A stretch of DNA of 64,000 bases from an uncultured Treponema sp. (GTDB taxonomy: Bacteria > Spirochaetota > Spirochaetia > Treponematales > Treponemataceae). The notes beneath the pieces were generated by a model, which ran no database searches, had not been told where the DNA came from, and was given only the letters and a program-made list of their open reading frames with translations. Both the position numbers and the translations under genes were made by a program. The stretch covers positions 245,180 to 309,179 of the forward strand of contig ONHK01000001.1 in NCBI GenBank assembly GCA_900317625.1, read 5' to 3'. Shown here piece after piece: positions 19,375-28,889 of the stretch; position 1 is the stretch's first letter, and the number at the start of each line of letters is the position of its first letter.

Positions 19375-20907
19375 ATGTCTTTAAAAAATGAGAAAAATCT
19401 TTACATAATCGGTGCAGGTTTTGCCGGACAGACCATTGCTGATGATATAAAAAGAAAAAAAATTTTCGGAAAAGTCAGTGCATTTCTTGACGATAATCCA
19501 AAACTTATAGGAACTCAAATTGAAGGAATCCCGGTTCTTGGACCGATTGAAAATATCGCCGCGGTCTTGCGTTGCAAATCCCAGGATGAAGCAATTATTG
19601 CGATTCCTTCTGCGCCAGTTGAAAAAATCCGCGGAATTTACGAGCTTCTGAAAAACTGCGGATTCAAAAACATAAGAATTCTTCCGGGAATAAGCCAAGT
19701 TGTAACAGGTTCTGCGCATTTTGTTCAGACACGAGAAATTGACCCTTTGGATATTTTAGGAAGAACTCCTGTAACAATTTCTTTAAAGGAAAGCCTTGAA
19801 TATCTACGCGGAAAAAGAGTTCTTATAACAGGAGCAGGCGGTTCTATCGGCTCGGAAATCTGCCGTCAGCTTTTGAGTGGCGGAGCGGAACGGCTTTATC
19901 TTTTTGGACATGGTGAAAATTCAATTTATCAGATTGACAGGGAACTAAGACTTCTTCAGGCTGAAGGCGTTGGAGAAAAAGCTACAATCGTGCCGATTAT
20001 TGGCGACATGATAGACAGAAATTATACCGATTACATCATAAATCAGACAAAATGCGATGTTGTCTTCCACTGCGCGGCTTACAAGCACGTTCCTATGATG
20101 GAAGAAAATCCTGTCGCGGCAATTGCAAATAATGTTTTTGGCACAAAAAATCTTTTAGACGCTTCCCTAAAGCATAATGTTCAACGTTTTGTTCTTATTT
20201 CAACAGACAAAGCTGTTGAGCCTGTAAGCGTTTATGGCGTTTCAAAAATGATTTGTGAAAAACTGGTTCTTGATGCGGCAAAAAAGGCTTCTTATTCTGA
20301 TTCTGGCAGCAACGAAAAGAAATTTATGTTCGTGCGCTTTGGAAATGTCCTTGGAAGCCGCGGATCGATTCTTCCGCTTTTTATGGAACAAATAAAAAAT
20401 GGCGGTCCGGTCACTGTAACATCCGAAGATATGGAACGGTATTTTATGACAATTCCAGAAGCATGTTCTCTTGTGCTAAAAACTGGCGGAGTCGGAAAAA
20501 ACAGCGAATCATATCTTTTGGACATGGGCGAACCGATAAAAATTCTTGAACTTGCAAAACAAATAATAAAATTCAGCGGGCTTGAACCTGAAAAAGATAT
20601 TGAAATAAAAATCATCGGAAAAAGAAAAGGCGAACGTTCTGTAGAACCGCTTTGGCTAAAAGAAGAAGCGCCAGCAAAAACTGAATATGCAAAAATTCTC
20701 AAATTAAAAAATATTGATTTTGACCCAAAACGACTTGAAACTCTTCTGGAAAAACTGGCTCCAGTCTGCACACTTTATGAAAATTCTCCAGAAAATATCG
20801 CTTTATATAGAAACAAAAAATATCTTTTGTCAGTTTTATGCGCAGAATTTCCTTCATTAAGGGAATTTTATATAAAAAATGGAAATTTTGAGGCGATAAA
20901 AGATTAA
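19375..20907 (+). CDS. CapD/FlaA1-type nucleotide-sugar epimerase/dehydratase, soluble form
   Basis: A 510-residue protein. An N-terminal Rossmann-like domain (residues 8-130, YIIGAGFAGQTIADD) stands where membrane-bound relatives also have transmembrane helices; none are present here. The catalytic short-chain dehydrogenase domain follows (VLITGAGGSIGSEICRQLL, CAAYKHVPMMEENP, STDKAVEPVSVYGVSK, RFGNVLGSRGSILPLF). This is the polysaccharide-biosynthesis CapD family, typically UDP-GlcNAc 4,6-dehydratase/epimerase. The aminotransferase immediately downstream suggests a 4-keto sugar made here is then aminated. It is the first gene of a plus-strand run that reaches queA. From memory, a similar pair exists in T. 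pallidum; not checked. Confidence 0.85.
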   Translation: MSLKNEKNLYIIGAGFAGQTIADDIKRKKIFGKVSAFLDDNPKLIGTQIEGIPVLGPIENIAAVLRCKSQDEAIIAIPSAPVEKIRGIYELLKNCGFKNIRILPGISQVVTGSAHFVQTREIDPLDILGRTPVTISLKESLEYLRGKRVLITGAGGSIGSEICRQLLSGGAERLYLFGHGENSIYQIDRELRLLQAEGVGEKATIVPIIGDMIDRNYTDYIINQTKCDVVFHCAAYKHVPMMEENPVAAIANNVFGTKNLLDASLKHNVQRFVLISTDKAVEPVSVYGVSKMICEKLVLDAAKKASYSDSGSNEKKFMFVRFGNVLGSRGSILPLFMEQIKNGGPVTVTSEDMERYFMTIPEACSLVLKTGGVGKNSESYLLDMGEPIKILELAKQIIKFSGLEPEKDIEIKIIGKRKGERSVEPLWLKEEAPAKTEYAKILKLKNIDFDPKRLETLLEKLAPVCTLYENSPENIALYRNKKYLLSVLCAEFPSLREFYIKNGNFEAIKD

Positions 20908-20942
20908 TTTACGGAGAATCCAACATTTTACGGGGGAAAACA

Positions 20943-22175
20943 ATGTCTGACGCAGATTCATTAAAAGTTCCTTTTTCAAGACCTTCAATTTCGGAAGAAG
21001 AAAACAAGCTTGTTCTGGAAGTTTTAAATTCAGGATGGCTTACAACTGGAAAATACGCGCTTGAATTTGAAAAAGACTTTTCCACATTCATGAACTCAAA
21101 ACCGGAAATGCTCAAAGAAAGAAAAAAAATCGGACTTTCTGCAGAACCAGTGCAAAGCCTTGCGGTAAACAGCAATACAAGCGGAATGATTCTTGCAATG
21201 GAAGCTTGCGGAATAGGACCTGGAACTGCTGTTATTACAACACCGTACACATTTGTCTCAACAGCGGCCTGCGCAAAACATCTTGGTGCGGAAGTTTATT
21301 TTGCAGACATTGAAAAAGATTCGTACAATATTGACCCGGAAAAAGTTGAGGAAATTCTTCTTTCTCCAAAAGGAAAAAATGTAAAGGCAATCGTTCCTGT
21401 GCATGTGGCAGGAAATTTGTGCAACATGAAAAAAATCTGCCAGATTGCACAAAAATTCGGAGTCAAAGTAATAGAAGATGCGGCTCACGCTTTTCCAAGT
21501 CCGACAGAAATTGGTTATGCCGGAACAATCGGTGACGTCGGAGTCTTTTCATTTTATGTAACAAAAACAATCACAACGGCAGAAGGCGGAATGGTTTGCA
21601 CAAGAGATTCAAATCTTGCAAAAAGAATGACTGTCATGCGGCTTCACGGAATGGACAGAACCACATGGGACAGATACACTTCTCCACGGGCAAGCTGGGA
21701 ATATGACATTGTGGCTTTAGGATATAAATTCAATCTTCCGGACATTCTTGCGGCAATCGGTGTGCAGCAATTAAAAAAGGCCGAAACTTTTTACGAAAAA
21801 CGCATAAAAATTGTAAAAAAATACAATGATGCATTCAGAAAACTTGATTTTATTCAACTTCCGCCGGATGGAAAGGGAAACGCGTGGCATCTTTATCTTA
21901 TGCGGATTGTTCCCGAAAAACTAAAAATAAACCGCGAGGAATTTGCAAAAAAACTTCAACAGTCAGGAATTGGAATTTCCGTTCATTTTATTCCTTTGTT
22001 CTATTTTACTTACTGGAAATCGCTTTACCCGGATTTTACCGCCGAAAATTATCCAGAAGCAGCAGAACGTTACAGCCAGACAATTTCAATTCCTTTGTGG
22101 CCGGACATGACAGAAGAAATGGCTGATTTAGTCATTGCAGAAGTTACAAGAATAGGAAAAGAAAACCATGCCTGA
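20943..22175 (+). CDS. DegT/DnrJ/EryC1/StrS sugar aminotransferase
   Basis: A 410-residue PLP enzyme of the sugar aminotransferase family. The PLP lysine is Lys208 in FYVTKTITTAEGGM. The cofactor-contact motif EDAAHAFPS lies at residues 178-186 and the N-terminal PFSRPSISEEE matches the family. These enzymes put an amino group on nucleotide-linked keto sugars for surface glycans or flagellin glycosylation. It lies 35 bp after the CapD-like gene, which probably makes its substrate. A roughly 20-residue insert after residue 50 (NSKPEMLKERKKIGLSAEPV) is unusual. The next gene overlaps its end by 8 bp. Confidence 0.87.
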   Translation: MSDADSLKVPFSRPSISEEENKLVLEVLNSGWLTTGKYALEFEKDFSTFMNSKPEMLKERKKIGLSAEPVQSLAVNSNTSGMILAMEACGIGPGTAVITTPYTFVSTAACAKHLGAEVYFADIEKDSYNIDPEKVEEILLSPKGKNVKAIVPVHVAGNLCNMKKICQIAQKFGVKVIEDAAHAFPSPTEIGYAGTIGDVGVFSFYVTKTITTAEGGMVCTRDSNLAKRMTVMRLHGMDRTTWDRYTSPRASWEYDIVALGYKFNLPDILAAIGVQQLKKAETFYEKRIKIVKKYNDAFRKLDFIQLPPDGKGNAWHLYLMRIVPEKLKINREEFAKKLQQSGIGISVHFIPLFYFTYWKSLYPDFTAENYPEAAERYSQTISIPLWPDMTEEMADLVIAEVTRIGKENHA

Positions 22176-24669
22176 TGAAAACAAAAATTCTGTAAAAACA
22201 AAATCTGCGGAAAAAGCAGAAAAAACTGAAAAATCCACAAAAGCAAAAAAAGCCTCGCGCAGAAAAAACAGAAGAAATTCTTATCTTTCAAAAGATTTTT
22301 TCATTGATTGCATGAAAGACGATATGCTTTACGCGGCTCTTGTAAGAAGCCCTGAAGCCGGCGGAAAAATCACAAACATCAATTTTTCAGATTTACCGGA
22401 AGGATATTTCTTTTTTTCAGCACGCGATATTCCCGGAAAAAATTTTATCTCAACAATGGGAATCAACACAAGAATTTTCTGCAATGAAAAAGTCCATTAC
22501 AAAGGTCAACCGGTGGGAATTGTAGCCGGACCAAATCTTTTTGAAGTAAGAAAAATCGCGCAGGAAATTCAAGTTACTTTTGACGTTACAACAGTAGATT
22601 CCCCGGAAATCAAGGAAGTCGCCCAGCAGCTGAACCATTCAGAAAGCATAAAAAATTCAAATTTTGAGCAGCCGTCTGAAATTTCAAAAGATTCCGCAAT
22701 CGCAGACATTGTTGACATGATAAATGTTCTGCCTTCACTTGACGCAATGCCAAAACCAACAACAAAATCGAGCTATACACAACCTTCCCAGATTGAAAAT
22801 GCGGTTGAAAACATAAATCCAGGAAAACACACCCAGAGGATTCTTGCGGAACGAACTGCAACCGCCGGATTTTTTTCTTATACAGAAGATCCACAGATTC
22901 TTGAAGATGAATTCAGCGCCTGCCCATTTGATATAACTTCAACCTGGTCAATGGATGAAGTCTGCCCTGAATGGATTGAGCCGAACGGCGTTTTTTGTTA
23001 CAAAGAAGGACAAAAACTGAACGTAATGACTACAACGCAATGGCCTTCGTATCTTTCCAGAAATTTAAGCCAAGTTCTTAACATTGAAGAAGACAAAATC
23101 GTTGTTCAAAAAACTATTTCACAAACTGAAAACACAAGCGGAATCTGGAGAAATACAACTCTTGCAGCCCAGACCGCGATTGCAACTCTTCTTACAGGAA
23201 AACCTGTAAAACTCATTCTTTCAAAACAGGAGCAGAAAACTTATTTTCATCCCGGACTAGACACAAACATAAAAATTCGTTCTGCGGTGGAATCGGATGG
23301 AACAATAAAAGCTGTGATTATAAATATCGAATGTGATGCAGGCTATTCAAATCCATTTGCGCAGGAAATCGCCGACCGAATGGCTGTTGCGGCGTGCAGT
23401 TTTTACAATCCGAAAAATGTAATCATAAAAGTAAAAGTCCATTCCTCGGACAATCCGCCAACTTCAGTTTATTCACAGCTGATAGACTCGCAGGCATTTT
23501 TTGCAATGGAAAATCATCTTCAGCTTATTGCGGAAAAAACAAACATTTTACCGGAAGAACTCAGAATAAAAAATATCTGCCTTAACGAGCGGGAATGTAC
23601 TTCTCCATTCAAATTTCATTTTAACCGCCCGGCAGATGCGCTTATGGCTGTTGTAAAGCAAAGCGATTTTGACCGCAAATATTCTTCTTACAGGCTGAAT
23701 GCGCTGCAAACCCAAAAAGAAGGCGGACACACATTCTTTGCGCTTCCTAGGCGCGGAATCGGGCTTTCGTGCGCTTATGACGGAGCTTGCTTTTACGGAA
23801 CAAATTTTTCACTTGCGCAGCAGAAAATCGAAGTAACTTTAGACGAAGAGAATAAACTGAAAATTGACGCAATCACTCCTTCAAATTCAGTAATTTCAAT
23901 CTGGAAACAAATCGCCTCAACCATCCTAAATATTGAAGAGAACCAGATTTCCATAAACACTGAATATGCGGCAGATTCTGAAACTTTCATGCCAGAAAGC
24001 TTTTGCAATGACATCAGCATAATGGCAGTTCTTTTAAAACGCGCCTGCGAAGACATAAAAAAGAAGCGCGAAAAAGAAACGCTTCCAATCAACGTAAAAA
24101 AAGTCCTTTCGCCAGCGATGAAAAAACAGTGGAATCCAAAAAAATTTTCAGGTCATCCTTACCAAGCCTCATCTTTTGGAACAGCAATTGTAGAAGTCGA
24201 TTTGAACGCAGACACTTATCAGGAAAAAATCAAGGGAATCTGGGTCGCAATTGACTGCGGAAAAATTTATTCAATCAAATCCGCAGAAAGCACAATAAAA
24301 CTTGCAATTCAGCAGGAAATGGAACGCCTTGTCCAGGACACAATTGTTTCCTGCGACCAGATAAAAATCTCTTTTTTAAGTTCAAACGAAACGCCATGCC
24401 AAATCGGAAAACTTATCCACAATCTGATTCCGGCAGCATTCTCTTCCGCACTTTCAATGGCTCTTCAAAAAGCAGTAACACACATTCCTTGCACTGAACA
24501 GGAACTCTATGAACTTACAAAAGCTCCTGAAAAAACTGACGAAAAAGAAGAAATAATAGAAGAAAAGACTGAAATTCCAAAGGAAAAAACGGCTGATGAA
24601 AACCCAGGAAATTCTGAAAAACAAGAACAGGCAGAAGCCGTCAAAACCGATGAAAAGGAGGCACAATGA
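22168..24669 (+). CDS. Molybdenum-hydroxylase-like large subunit with eroded cofactor motifs
   Basis: An 833-residue protein with the overall pattern of xanthine dehydrogenase/CoxL large subunits: LYAALVRSPEAGGKI (residues 54-68), VHYKGQPVGIVAG, AATLLTGKPVKLILSKQEQ-type segment, MENHLQLIAEKTNILPEELR (447-466) and the C-terminal LIPAAFSSAL. The usual molybdopterin motifs are absent. The GGGFGGK loop is replaced by a polar stretch at 318-327. The AYRGFG-type loop reads SVYSQLID. The DxGQG motif region reads SNSVIS. The GE of the catalytic glutamate aligns with GK (747-748). A lysine-rich N-terminal extension (1-40) and a Glu/Lys-rich tail (about 785-833) are additions. The frame is intact, so a non-canonical role is likely. 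It overlaps both neighbours (8 and 4 bp). Confidence 0.72.
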   Translation: MPDENKNSVKTKSAEKAEKTEKSTKAKKASRRKNRRNSYLSKDFFIDCMKDDMLYAALVRSPEAGGKITNINFSDLPEGYFFFSARDIPGKNFISTMGINTRIFCNEKVHYKGQPVGIVAGPNLFEVRKIAQEIQVTFDVTTVDSPEIKEVAQQLNHSESIKNSNFEQPSEISKDSAIADIVDMINVLPSLDAMPKPTTKSSYTQPSQIENAVENINPGKHTQRILAERTATAGFFSYTEDPQILEDEFSACPFDITSTWSMDEVCPEWIEPNGVFCYKEGQKLNVMTTTQWPSYLSRNLSQVLNIEEDKIVVQKTISQTENTSGIWRNTTLAAQTAIATLLTGKPVKLILSKQEQKTYFHPGLDTNIKIRSAVESDGTIKAVIINIECDAGYSNPFAQEIADRMAVAACSFYNPKNVIIKVKVHSSDNPPTSVYSQLIDSQAFFAMENHLQLIAEKTNILPEELRIKNICLNERECTSPFKFHFNRPADALMAVVKQSDFDRKYSSYRLNALQTQKEGGHTFFALPRRGIGLSCAYDGACFYGTNFSLAQQKIEVTLDEENKLKIDAITPSNSVISIWKQIASTILNIEENQISINTEYAADSETFMPESFCNDISIMAVLLKRACEDIKKKREKETLPINVKKVLSPAMKKQWNPKKFSGHPYQASSFGTAIVEVDLNADTYQEKIKGIWVAIDCGKIYSIKSAESTIKLAIQQEMERLVQDTIVSCDQIKISFLSSNETPCQIGKLIHNLIPAAFSSALSMALQKAVTHIPCTEQELYELTKAPEKTDEKEEIIEEKTEIPKEKTADENPGNSEKQEQAEAVKTDEKEAQ

Positions 24670-25133
24670 ACATTCCAATGATAATAAACGGGGAAAAAAC
24701 GATGATTCAGGCGAACCCCGAAGACAAACTGATTGATGTACTTCGTTCGATGAATTTATTTTCAGTTAAACTTGGATGCGCCAGTGGAGTTTGCGGTGCA
24801 TGCACAGTCTTGCTGAATGGAAAACCAGTTCCTGCGTGCCAGCTTGCAGTCGCTCTTGCAATGAACCAGGAAATTGAAACTTTGGAGCATTTTGAAAAAT
24901 CAGAGGAATATTCATGGATTTCAAAAGGTTTTTCAAAAGCCGGAATAAAATTCTGCGGATACTGCAACTCCGGAAAAATTTTCGCGGCAGCCTCAATTCT
25001 TAGAAATAAACAGAAACCGACAAGAACAATCATACGCGAACAAATAAAACATCTTTCGCCATGCTGCACCGACATGGACACTTTGATAAATGGAATAATT
25101 TACGCTGCAGACATCAGAGATCATTCAAGATAA
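24666..25133 (+). CDS. [2Fe-2S] small subunit of the hydroxylase-like complex
   Basis: A 155-residue CoxS/XdhC-type ferredoxin subunit. The plant-type cluster is complete: Cys38, Cys43, Cys46 and Cys58 (GCASGVCGACTVLLNGKPVPAC). The second, C-terminal cluster normally needs C-x2-C and, about 31 residues later, C-x-C. Here Cys97 and Cys100 are present, but the later pair reads P132-C133-C134, so one ligand is shifted or lost. The downstream TGY of the family is also missing. The start overlaps the large subunit by 4 bp (ATGA), with an AAGGAGG ribosome binding site inside the preceding gene. It is expected to carry electrons between the other two subunits. Confidence 0.82.
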   Translation: MNIPMIINGEKTMIQANPEDKLIDVLRSMNLFSVKLGCASGVCGACTVLLNGKPVPACQLAVALAMNQEIETLEHFEKSEEYSWISKGFSKAGIKFCGYCNSGKIFAAASILRNKQKPTRTIIREQIKHLSPCCTDMDTLINGIIYAADIRDHSR

Positions 25134-25145
25134 AAGGAAAAAAAA

Positions 25146-25949
25146 TTGAACGAAAAACACAGCAATATTTTTTATGCAAAAAATCTTTCCGACCTCTTCT
25201 TTCAGATGAAAACAATTTCTGGACTTCAGATTGTTGGAGCCTGCACAGGAATTTCCAGAATGCCGGAAAAATGCATCTCAACAACGCTAATAAAAGACTT
25301 CAAGCAAATCCAAAAACACGAACGCTACATAGAATTCGGACCGGGCACTTCGCTTTCTTCAATCCTTGAGCTTGGCGAACGGAATCTTCCAAAACTTCTG
25401 CCGGAAGCAATTGAAACCGTCGCAAATCCGTTTGTAAGAAACATCGCAACTATAGCAGGAAATTTGTTAAGCCCGCAAAAATGCACACTTTTCGGACCGC
25501 TTTTAGCCCTAGACGCATATTTTGAGCTAAAATCCCCGAGCGAAACAAAATATATTCCGCTCATCAATTTTACAGAAATTCCAAAAGGATTTGTTATCAC
25601 AAACATCAGAATTCCAATGAATGAATGGGACGTAAGCATTTTCAAAAGACTTGGACCGGAACACAAAATCTCAGAAGATTCCGCAACTTTTTCGTTTCTT
25701 GCCGACTCTGAAAAAAGCGTAATAACGAACCTGAAAATCGCATTTTCCGGGAAAATAACATTCCGCTGTCAGGAGCTTGAAAACAAAATGCTTGGAGCAA
25801 AACTTCCGCTTGCCGCCTCAGAAATCGGAAGCTACGTTGAGGAAGCCGCAGAACAATTTGACCGAAGCGCCGGAAAAACTGAATACAATCCTGTTTTGCG
25901 CCAGCAATTTAAAAATCTTGTTCTGTATTCCTTTAAGCAGCTAATTTAG
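25146..25949 (+). CDS. FAD-binding medium subunit of the hydroxylase-like complex
   Basis: A 267-residue CoxM/XdhB-type subunit. The FAD-binding regions are recognisable: LQIVGACTGISRMPE in place of the usual AGGT loop, and VRNIATIAGNLLSPQKCT in place of TIGGN. The downstream LFGPLLALDAYFEL and the CO_deh_flav C-terminal part (residues 165-267) are kept. It starts with TTG at 25146; AAGG lies about 8 bases upstream. It completes a small/medium/large trio in an unusual gene order (large, small, medium). The next gene, ruvA, begins 13 bp later. Confidence 0.78.
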   Translation: MNEKHSNIFYAKNLSDLFFQMKTISGLQIVGACTGISRMPEKCISTTLIKDFKQIQKHERYIEFGPGTSLSSILELGERNLPKLLPEAIETVANPFVRNIATIAGNLLSPQKCTLFGPLLALDAYFELKSPSETKYIPLINFTEIPKGFVITNIRIPMNEWDVSIFKRLGPEHKISEDSATFSFLADSEKSVITNLKIAFSGKITFRCQELENKMLGAKLPLAASEIGSYVEEAAEQFDRSAGKTEYNPVLRQQFKNLVLYSFKQLI

Positions 25950-25962
25950 GTATACTAAAAAT

Positions 25963-26577
25963 ATGTTCAACAGTTTAACCGGAATTATCACCGGAAAATA
26001 TCCAAAGCAACTTCTCATCGACACAAACGGAATTGAATGGAATGTCTGCGTTCCAGATTCCTGCCTGAATGAATTTGCACCAGTCGGCGGCGAAGGAAAA
26101 GTCTACACTTACCTGAACCACTACGAAAACGGAATGGATTTATACGGATTTGCAAAACCAGAAGAACGAGATTTATTTTTCGATCTTTTAAAAGTTGATG
26201 GAATCGGACCAAAAGCCGCAATAAAAATAATGAGCAGCATAAATGTAAACGAACTAGTTTCTGTCCTTGAATCTGGAGAAATCACCGTTCTTGAAAAAAT
26301 TCCCGGCGTAGGCAAAAAGACTGCCGCAAAAATGATGCTCACATTAAAAGGAAAACTTACAATTCCTGAAACAGAGGCAATTGTCATAAAAAAAGAAAAC
26401 GCATTTTCAGTTGTTGTCACTTCACTCTGCGAAATGGGCTACGACCGAATTGAAGCTGAAAAAACAGTCGCGAAAATTGTAACGGATTTCTCCAAGGAAC
26501 AGGATTTTTCTGCAAAAACCCAGCCTGAAAAAGAAGATTCTGTATTCAAAAAGGCAATAATGGAGATGGCACGATGA
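25963..26577 (+). CDS. ruvA: Holliday junction branch-migration protein RuvA
   Basis: A 204-residue protein with the OB-fold N-terminus ([20 protein letters not shown]), the acidic-pin region, and tandem helix-hairpin-helix motifs ([38 protein letters not shown]). The C-terminal RuvB-contacting domain is at about 150-204. It tetramerises on four-way junctions and loads RuvB. It overlaps ruvB by 4 bp. It follows the hydroxylase-like genes by 13 bp and so probably shares their transcript. Confidence 0.95.
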   Translation: MFNSLTGIITGKYPKQLLIDTNGIEWNVCVPDSCLNEFAPVGGEGKVYTYLNHYENGMDLYGFAKPEERDLFFDLLKVDGIGPKAAIKIMSSINVNELVSVLESGEITVLEKIPGVGKKTAAKMMLTLKGKLTIPETEAIVIKKENAFSVVVTSLCEMGYDRIEAEKTVAKIVTDFSKEQDFSAKTQPEKEDSVFKKAIMEMAR

Positions 26578-27671
26578 ATTCAAAAGTAAATATGGAAGCA
26601 AGCGACGACCAGTTTCTTCACATAGTGCGTTCCGATCAGCATTTTGAAGGATTTGATGATGACACAGAAAAGGGAATAAATCTCCGGCCTCAACTTTTAG
26701 ACGATTTTATCGGGCAGTCAAAAGTCCGCGAAAACCTAGACGTTTTTATAAATGCCGCAAAAGAACGCAAAGAACCTCTTGATCATCTTTTTCTTATTGG
26801 TCCGCCAGGCCTTGGAAAAACAACAATCGCACAGATAACAGCGCACGAACTTGGTTCAGATTTTAAAATCACCAGCGCGCCAGCTTTGGAAAAACCAAAA
26901 GATTTGGTGGGAATCCTTTCAACAATCACAGAAGGAACAGTTTTTTTTATAGATGAAATCCACCGTCTAAAGCATACAATTGAAGAAATGCTTTATATTG
27001 CGATGGAAGACTATGAGCTTGACTGGATTATTGGACAAGGAGCCGCAGCAAGAACCGTAAGAATCCCTATTCCACGATTCACGCTTGTGGGAGCAACAAC
27101 AAAAGCCGGCGCAGTCGCAAGTCCGCTCAGAAGTCGATTCGGAATCATCCAGCGCTTTGAATATTACACTCCGCAGGAACTTGCAGATGTAATCAACCGC
27201 TCTGCAAAACTTTTAAATATAAAAGTTGAACCTGATGCAGCACTTCTTATGGGAAAATGCTCGCGCGGAACACCTCGTGTCGCAAACCGGGTTCTTCGCC
27301 GAATGCGGGATTACGCCACCGTAATGGGAAAAAATTCCATCACGCTCGGAGTTGTAAAAGCCGGACTAAACCGCCTTGAAATCGATGATTTTGGACTAGA
27401 GCGAATCGACCGTGAAATTCTCCGCACAATAATAACAAATTTTGGCGGAGGTCCAGTCGGTGCGGAAACGCTCGCAATCTCAATCGGAGAAAGCCAAGAC
27501 ACGCTCGAAGACTACTACGAACCATATCTGATTCAATGCGGATTTCTTCAACGCACTCCACGCGGCAGAATTGTAACCGAAAAAGGATACATTCATCTTG
27601 GATTAAAATACGACAAAAATTCAGCCGAAACAGCTGAAACACTAGAACAGCAGAAATCGCTGTTCGAATAA
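26574..27671 (+). CDS. ruvB: Holliday junction ATPase RuvB
   Basis: A 365-residue AAA+ motor. Walker A is [12 protein letters not shown], Walker B is [10 protein letters not shown], sensor 1 is LVGATTKAG, the arginine finger region is PLRSRFGI, and the C-terminal winged helix carries [18 protein letters not shown]. It drives branch migration with RuvA. An N-terminal extension of about 20 residues and a C-terminal tail are slightly longer than usual. It is co-transcribed with ruvA (overlap) and is followed after 18 bp by queA, a common bacterial order. Confidence 0.97.
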   Translation: MNSKVNMEASDDQFLHIVRSDQHFEGFDDDTEKGINLRPQLLDDFIGQSKVRENLDVFINAAKERKEPLDHLFLIGPPGLGKTTIAQITAHELGSDFKITSAPALEKPKDLVGILSTITEGTVFFIDEIHRLKHTIEEMLYIAMEDYELDWIIGQGAAARTVRIPIPRFTLVGATTKAGAVASPLRSRFGIIQRFEYYTPQELADVINRSAKLLNIKVEPDAALLMGKCSRGTPRVANRVLRRMRDYATVMGKNSITLGVVKAGLNRLEIDDFGLERIDREILRTIITNFGGGPVGAETLAISIGESQDTLEDYYEPYLIQCGFLQRTPRGRIVTEKGYIHLGLKYDKNSAETAETLEQQKSLFE

Positions 27672-27689
27672 AATAAAAAAGAGAAAAAT

Positions 27690-28730
27690 ATGCTACTAAA
27701 AGAATTTGATTTTAATTTGCCAGAAGAACTAATCGCCCAGCATCCAAGCGGAATCCGCGGACAGGACAAACTTATGCTTCTGAACAGAAAAACAGGCGAA
27801 ATCGAACACCACAAAATGGACGACCTTCCAGAACTGATTCTCCCTGGAACTCTGATGATTTTCAACAATTCAAAAGTAAGACGAGCCCGCTGCTACGGAA
27901 TAAAAGAAACAACCGGCCGCGAGCAGGAATTCATGTTCCTGAACCAGATTGACCAAACAGGAAACACATGGAACACAATGGTAAAAGGCGCAAAAAAACA
28001 AAAACCCGGAATGCGCTACAAATTCCCGGACGGCTCAATCGGAACAATATTTGAACATCCAGAAAATAACGGAACCGAATTCCGCGCGCTCCACTTCGAT
28101 TTTCCAATCACAGAAGAATGGTTTGAAAAAAACGGACACATTCCGCTTCCGCCATACATCAAGCGCGAAGATACAGAAGAAGACTCCGAACGCTACCAGA
28201 ATGTCTACGCAAAAGAAACCGGAAGCGCCGCCTGCCCGACCGCAGGACTTCATTTTACAGAAAAAATGCTCACCCGGCTTTCTGAAAAAGGCATCGAGCG
28301 CGAGTTCGTGACTCTTCACGTAGGGCTAGGAACATTCCTTCCAGTCCGCGAAGAAAAAATCGAAGACCACAAAATGCACGAGGAAGTTTTTACCGTTCCA
28401 CAAACAACAGCCGATAAAATCAATCAGGCAAAAAAAGAAGGCCGCCCGATTCTAGCCGTCGGAACAACTTCAGTCCGCACACTTGAATCCGCCTGCGACA
28501 AAAACGGAACCGTAAAAGCCGGAACATCCAGCACACACATTTTTATGTATCCGGGCTACAAATTCAAAGTCATCGACCAGATGTTCACAAATTTCCACAC
28601 CCCGGAGAGCACATTGATAATGCTTGTAAGCGCATTTGCCGGCCGCGAGCACATTCTGAACGCCTACCAAAAAGCCGTCGAACAGCGCTACCACTTTTTC
28701 AGCTATGGCGACGCAATGTTTATCAGATAA
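27690..28730 (+). CDS. queA: S-adenosylmethionine:tRNA ribosyltransferase-isomerase QueA
   Basis: A 346-residue protein starting FDFNLPEELIAQHPSG and carrying the family signatures LPELILPGTLMIFNNSKV, AACPTAGLHFTEKML, HVGLGTFLPV, TSVRTLESAC and FHTPESTLIMLVSAF. It converts preQ1 in tRNA to epoxyqueuosine using the ribosyl part of SAM. The gene for the preceding pathway step, tgt, lies elsewhere in this window (46735-47868), which supports a working queuosine pathway. It is the last gene of the plus-strand run. No clear terminator follows; instead there is a GC-richer intergenic patch. Confidence 0.96.
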   Translation: MLLKEFDFNLPEELIAQHPSGIRGQDKLMLLNRKTGEIEHHKMDDLPELILPGTLMIFNNSKVRRARCYGIKETTGREQEFMFLNQIDQTGNTWNTMVKGAKKQKPGMRYKFPDGSIGTIFEHPENNGTEFRALHFDFPITEEWFEKNGHIPLPPYIKREDTEEDSERYQNVYAKETGSAACPTAGLHFTEKMLTRLSEKGIEREFVTLHVGLGTFLPVREEKIEDHKMHEEVFTVPQTTADKINQAKKEGRPILAVGTTSVRTLESACDKNGTVKAGTSSTHIFMYPGYKFKVIDQMFTNFHTPESTLIMLVSAFAGREHILNAYQKAVEQRYHFFSYGDAMFIR

Positions 28731-28889
28731 TTATTGTGAACTTTACGAATTTAAACTCGTTAGCAAGCGACAGTTCGGGGGTTGCGCTTCGCGCCGGGCT
28801 TTCCAACATTCCGCCTGCGCTCCAGCCTCCTCGCTACGCTTGCGCCGCAAGCTCCGTTCCGGTGGCCGCCTTCGGCGTGTTTCCAATCC
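28731..28889. other. GC-rich intergenic patch between convergent queA and ruvC
   Basis: This 159-bp gap is much richer in G+C than the flanking genes and holds short hairpins built from CGCTTCGCG, CGCTACGCTTGCG and GGCCGCCTTCGGCG-like words. No plausible gene lies in it. The CGCTACGCTTG word is close to a segment of the structured repeat family, but the rest does not align. Confidence 0.35.
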
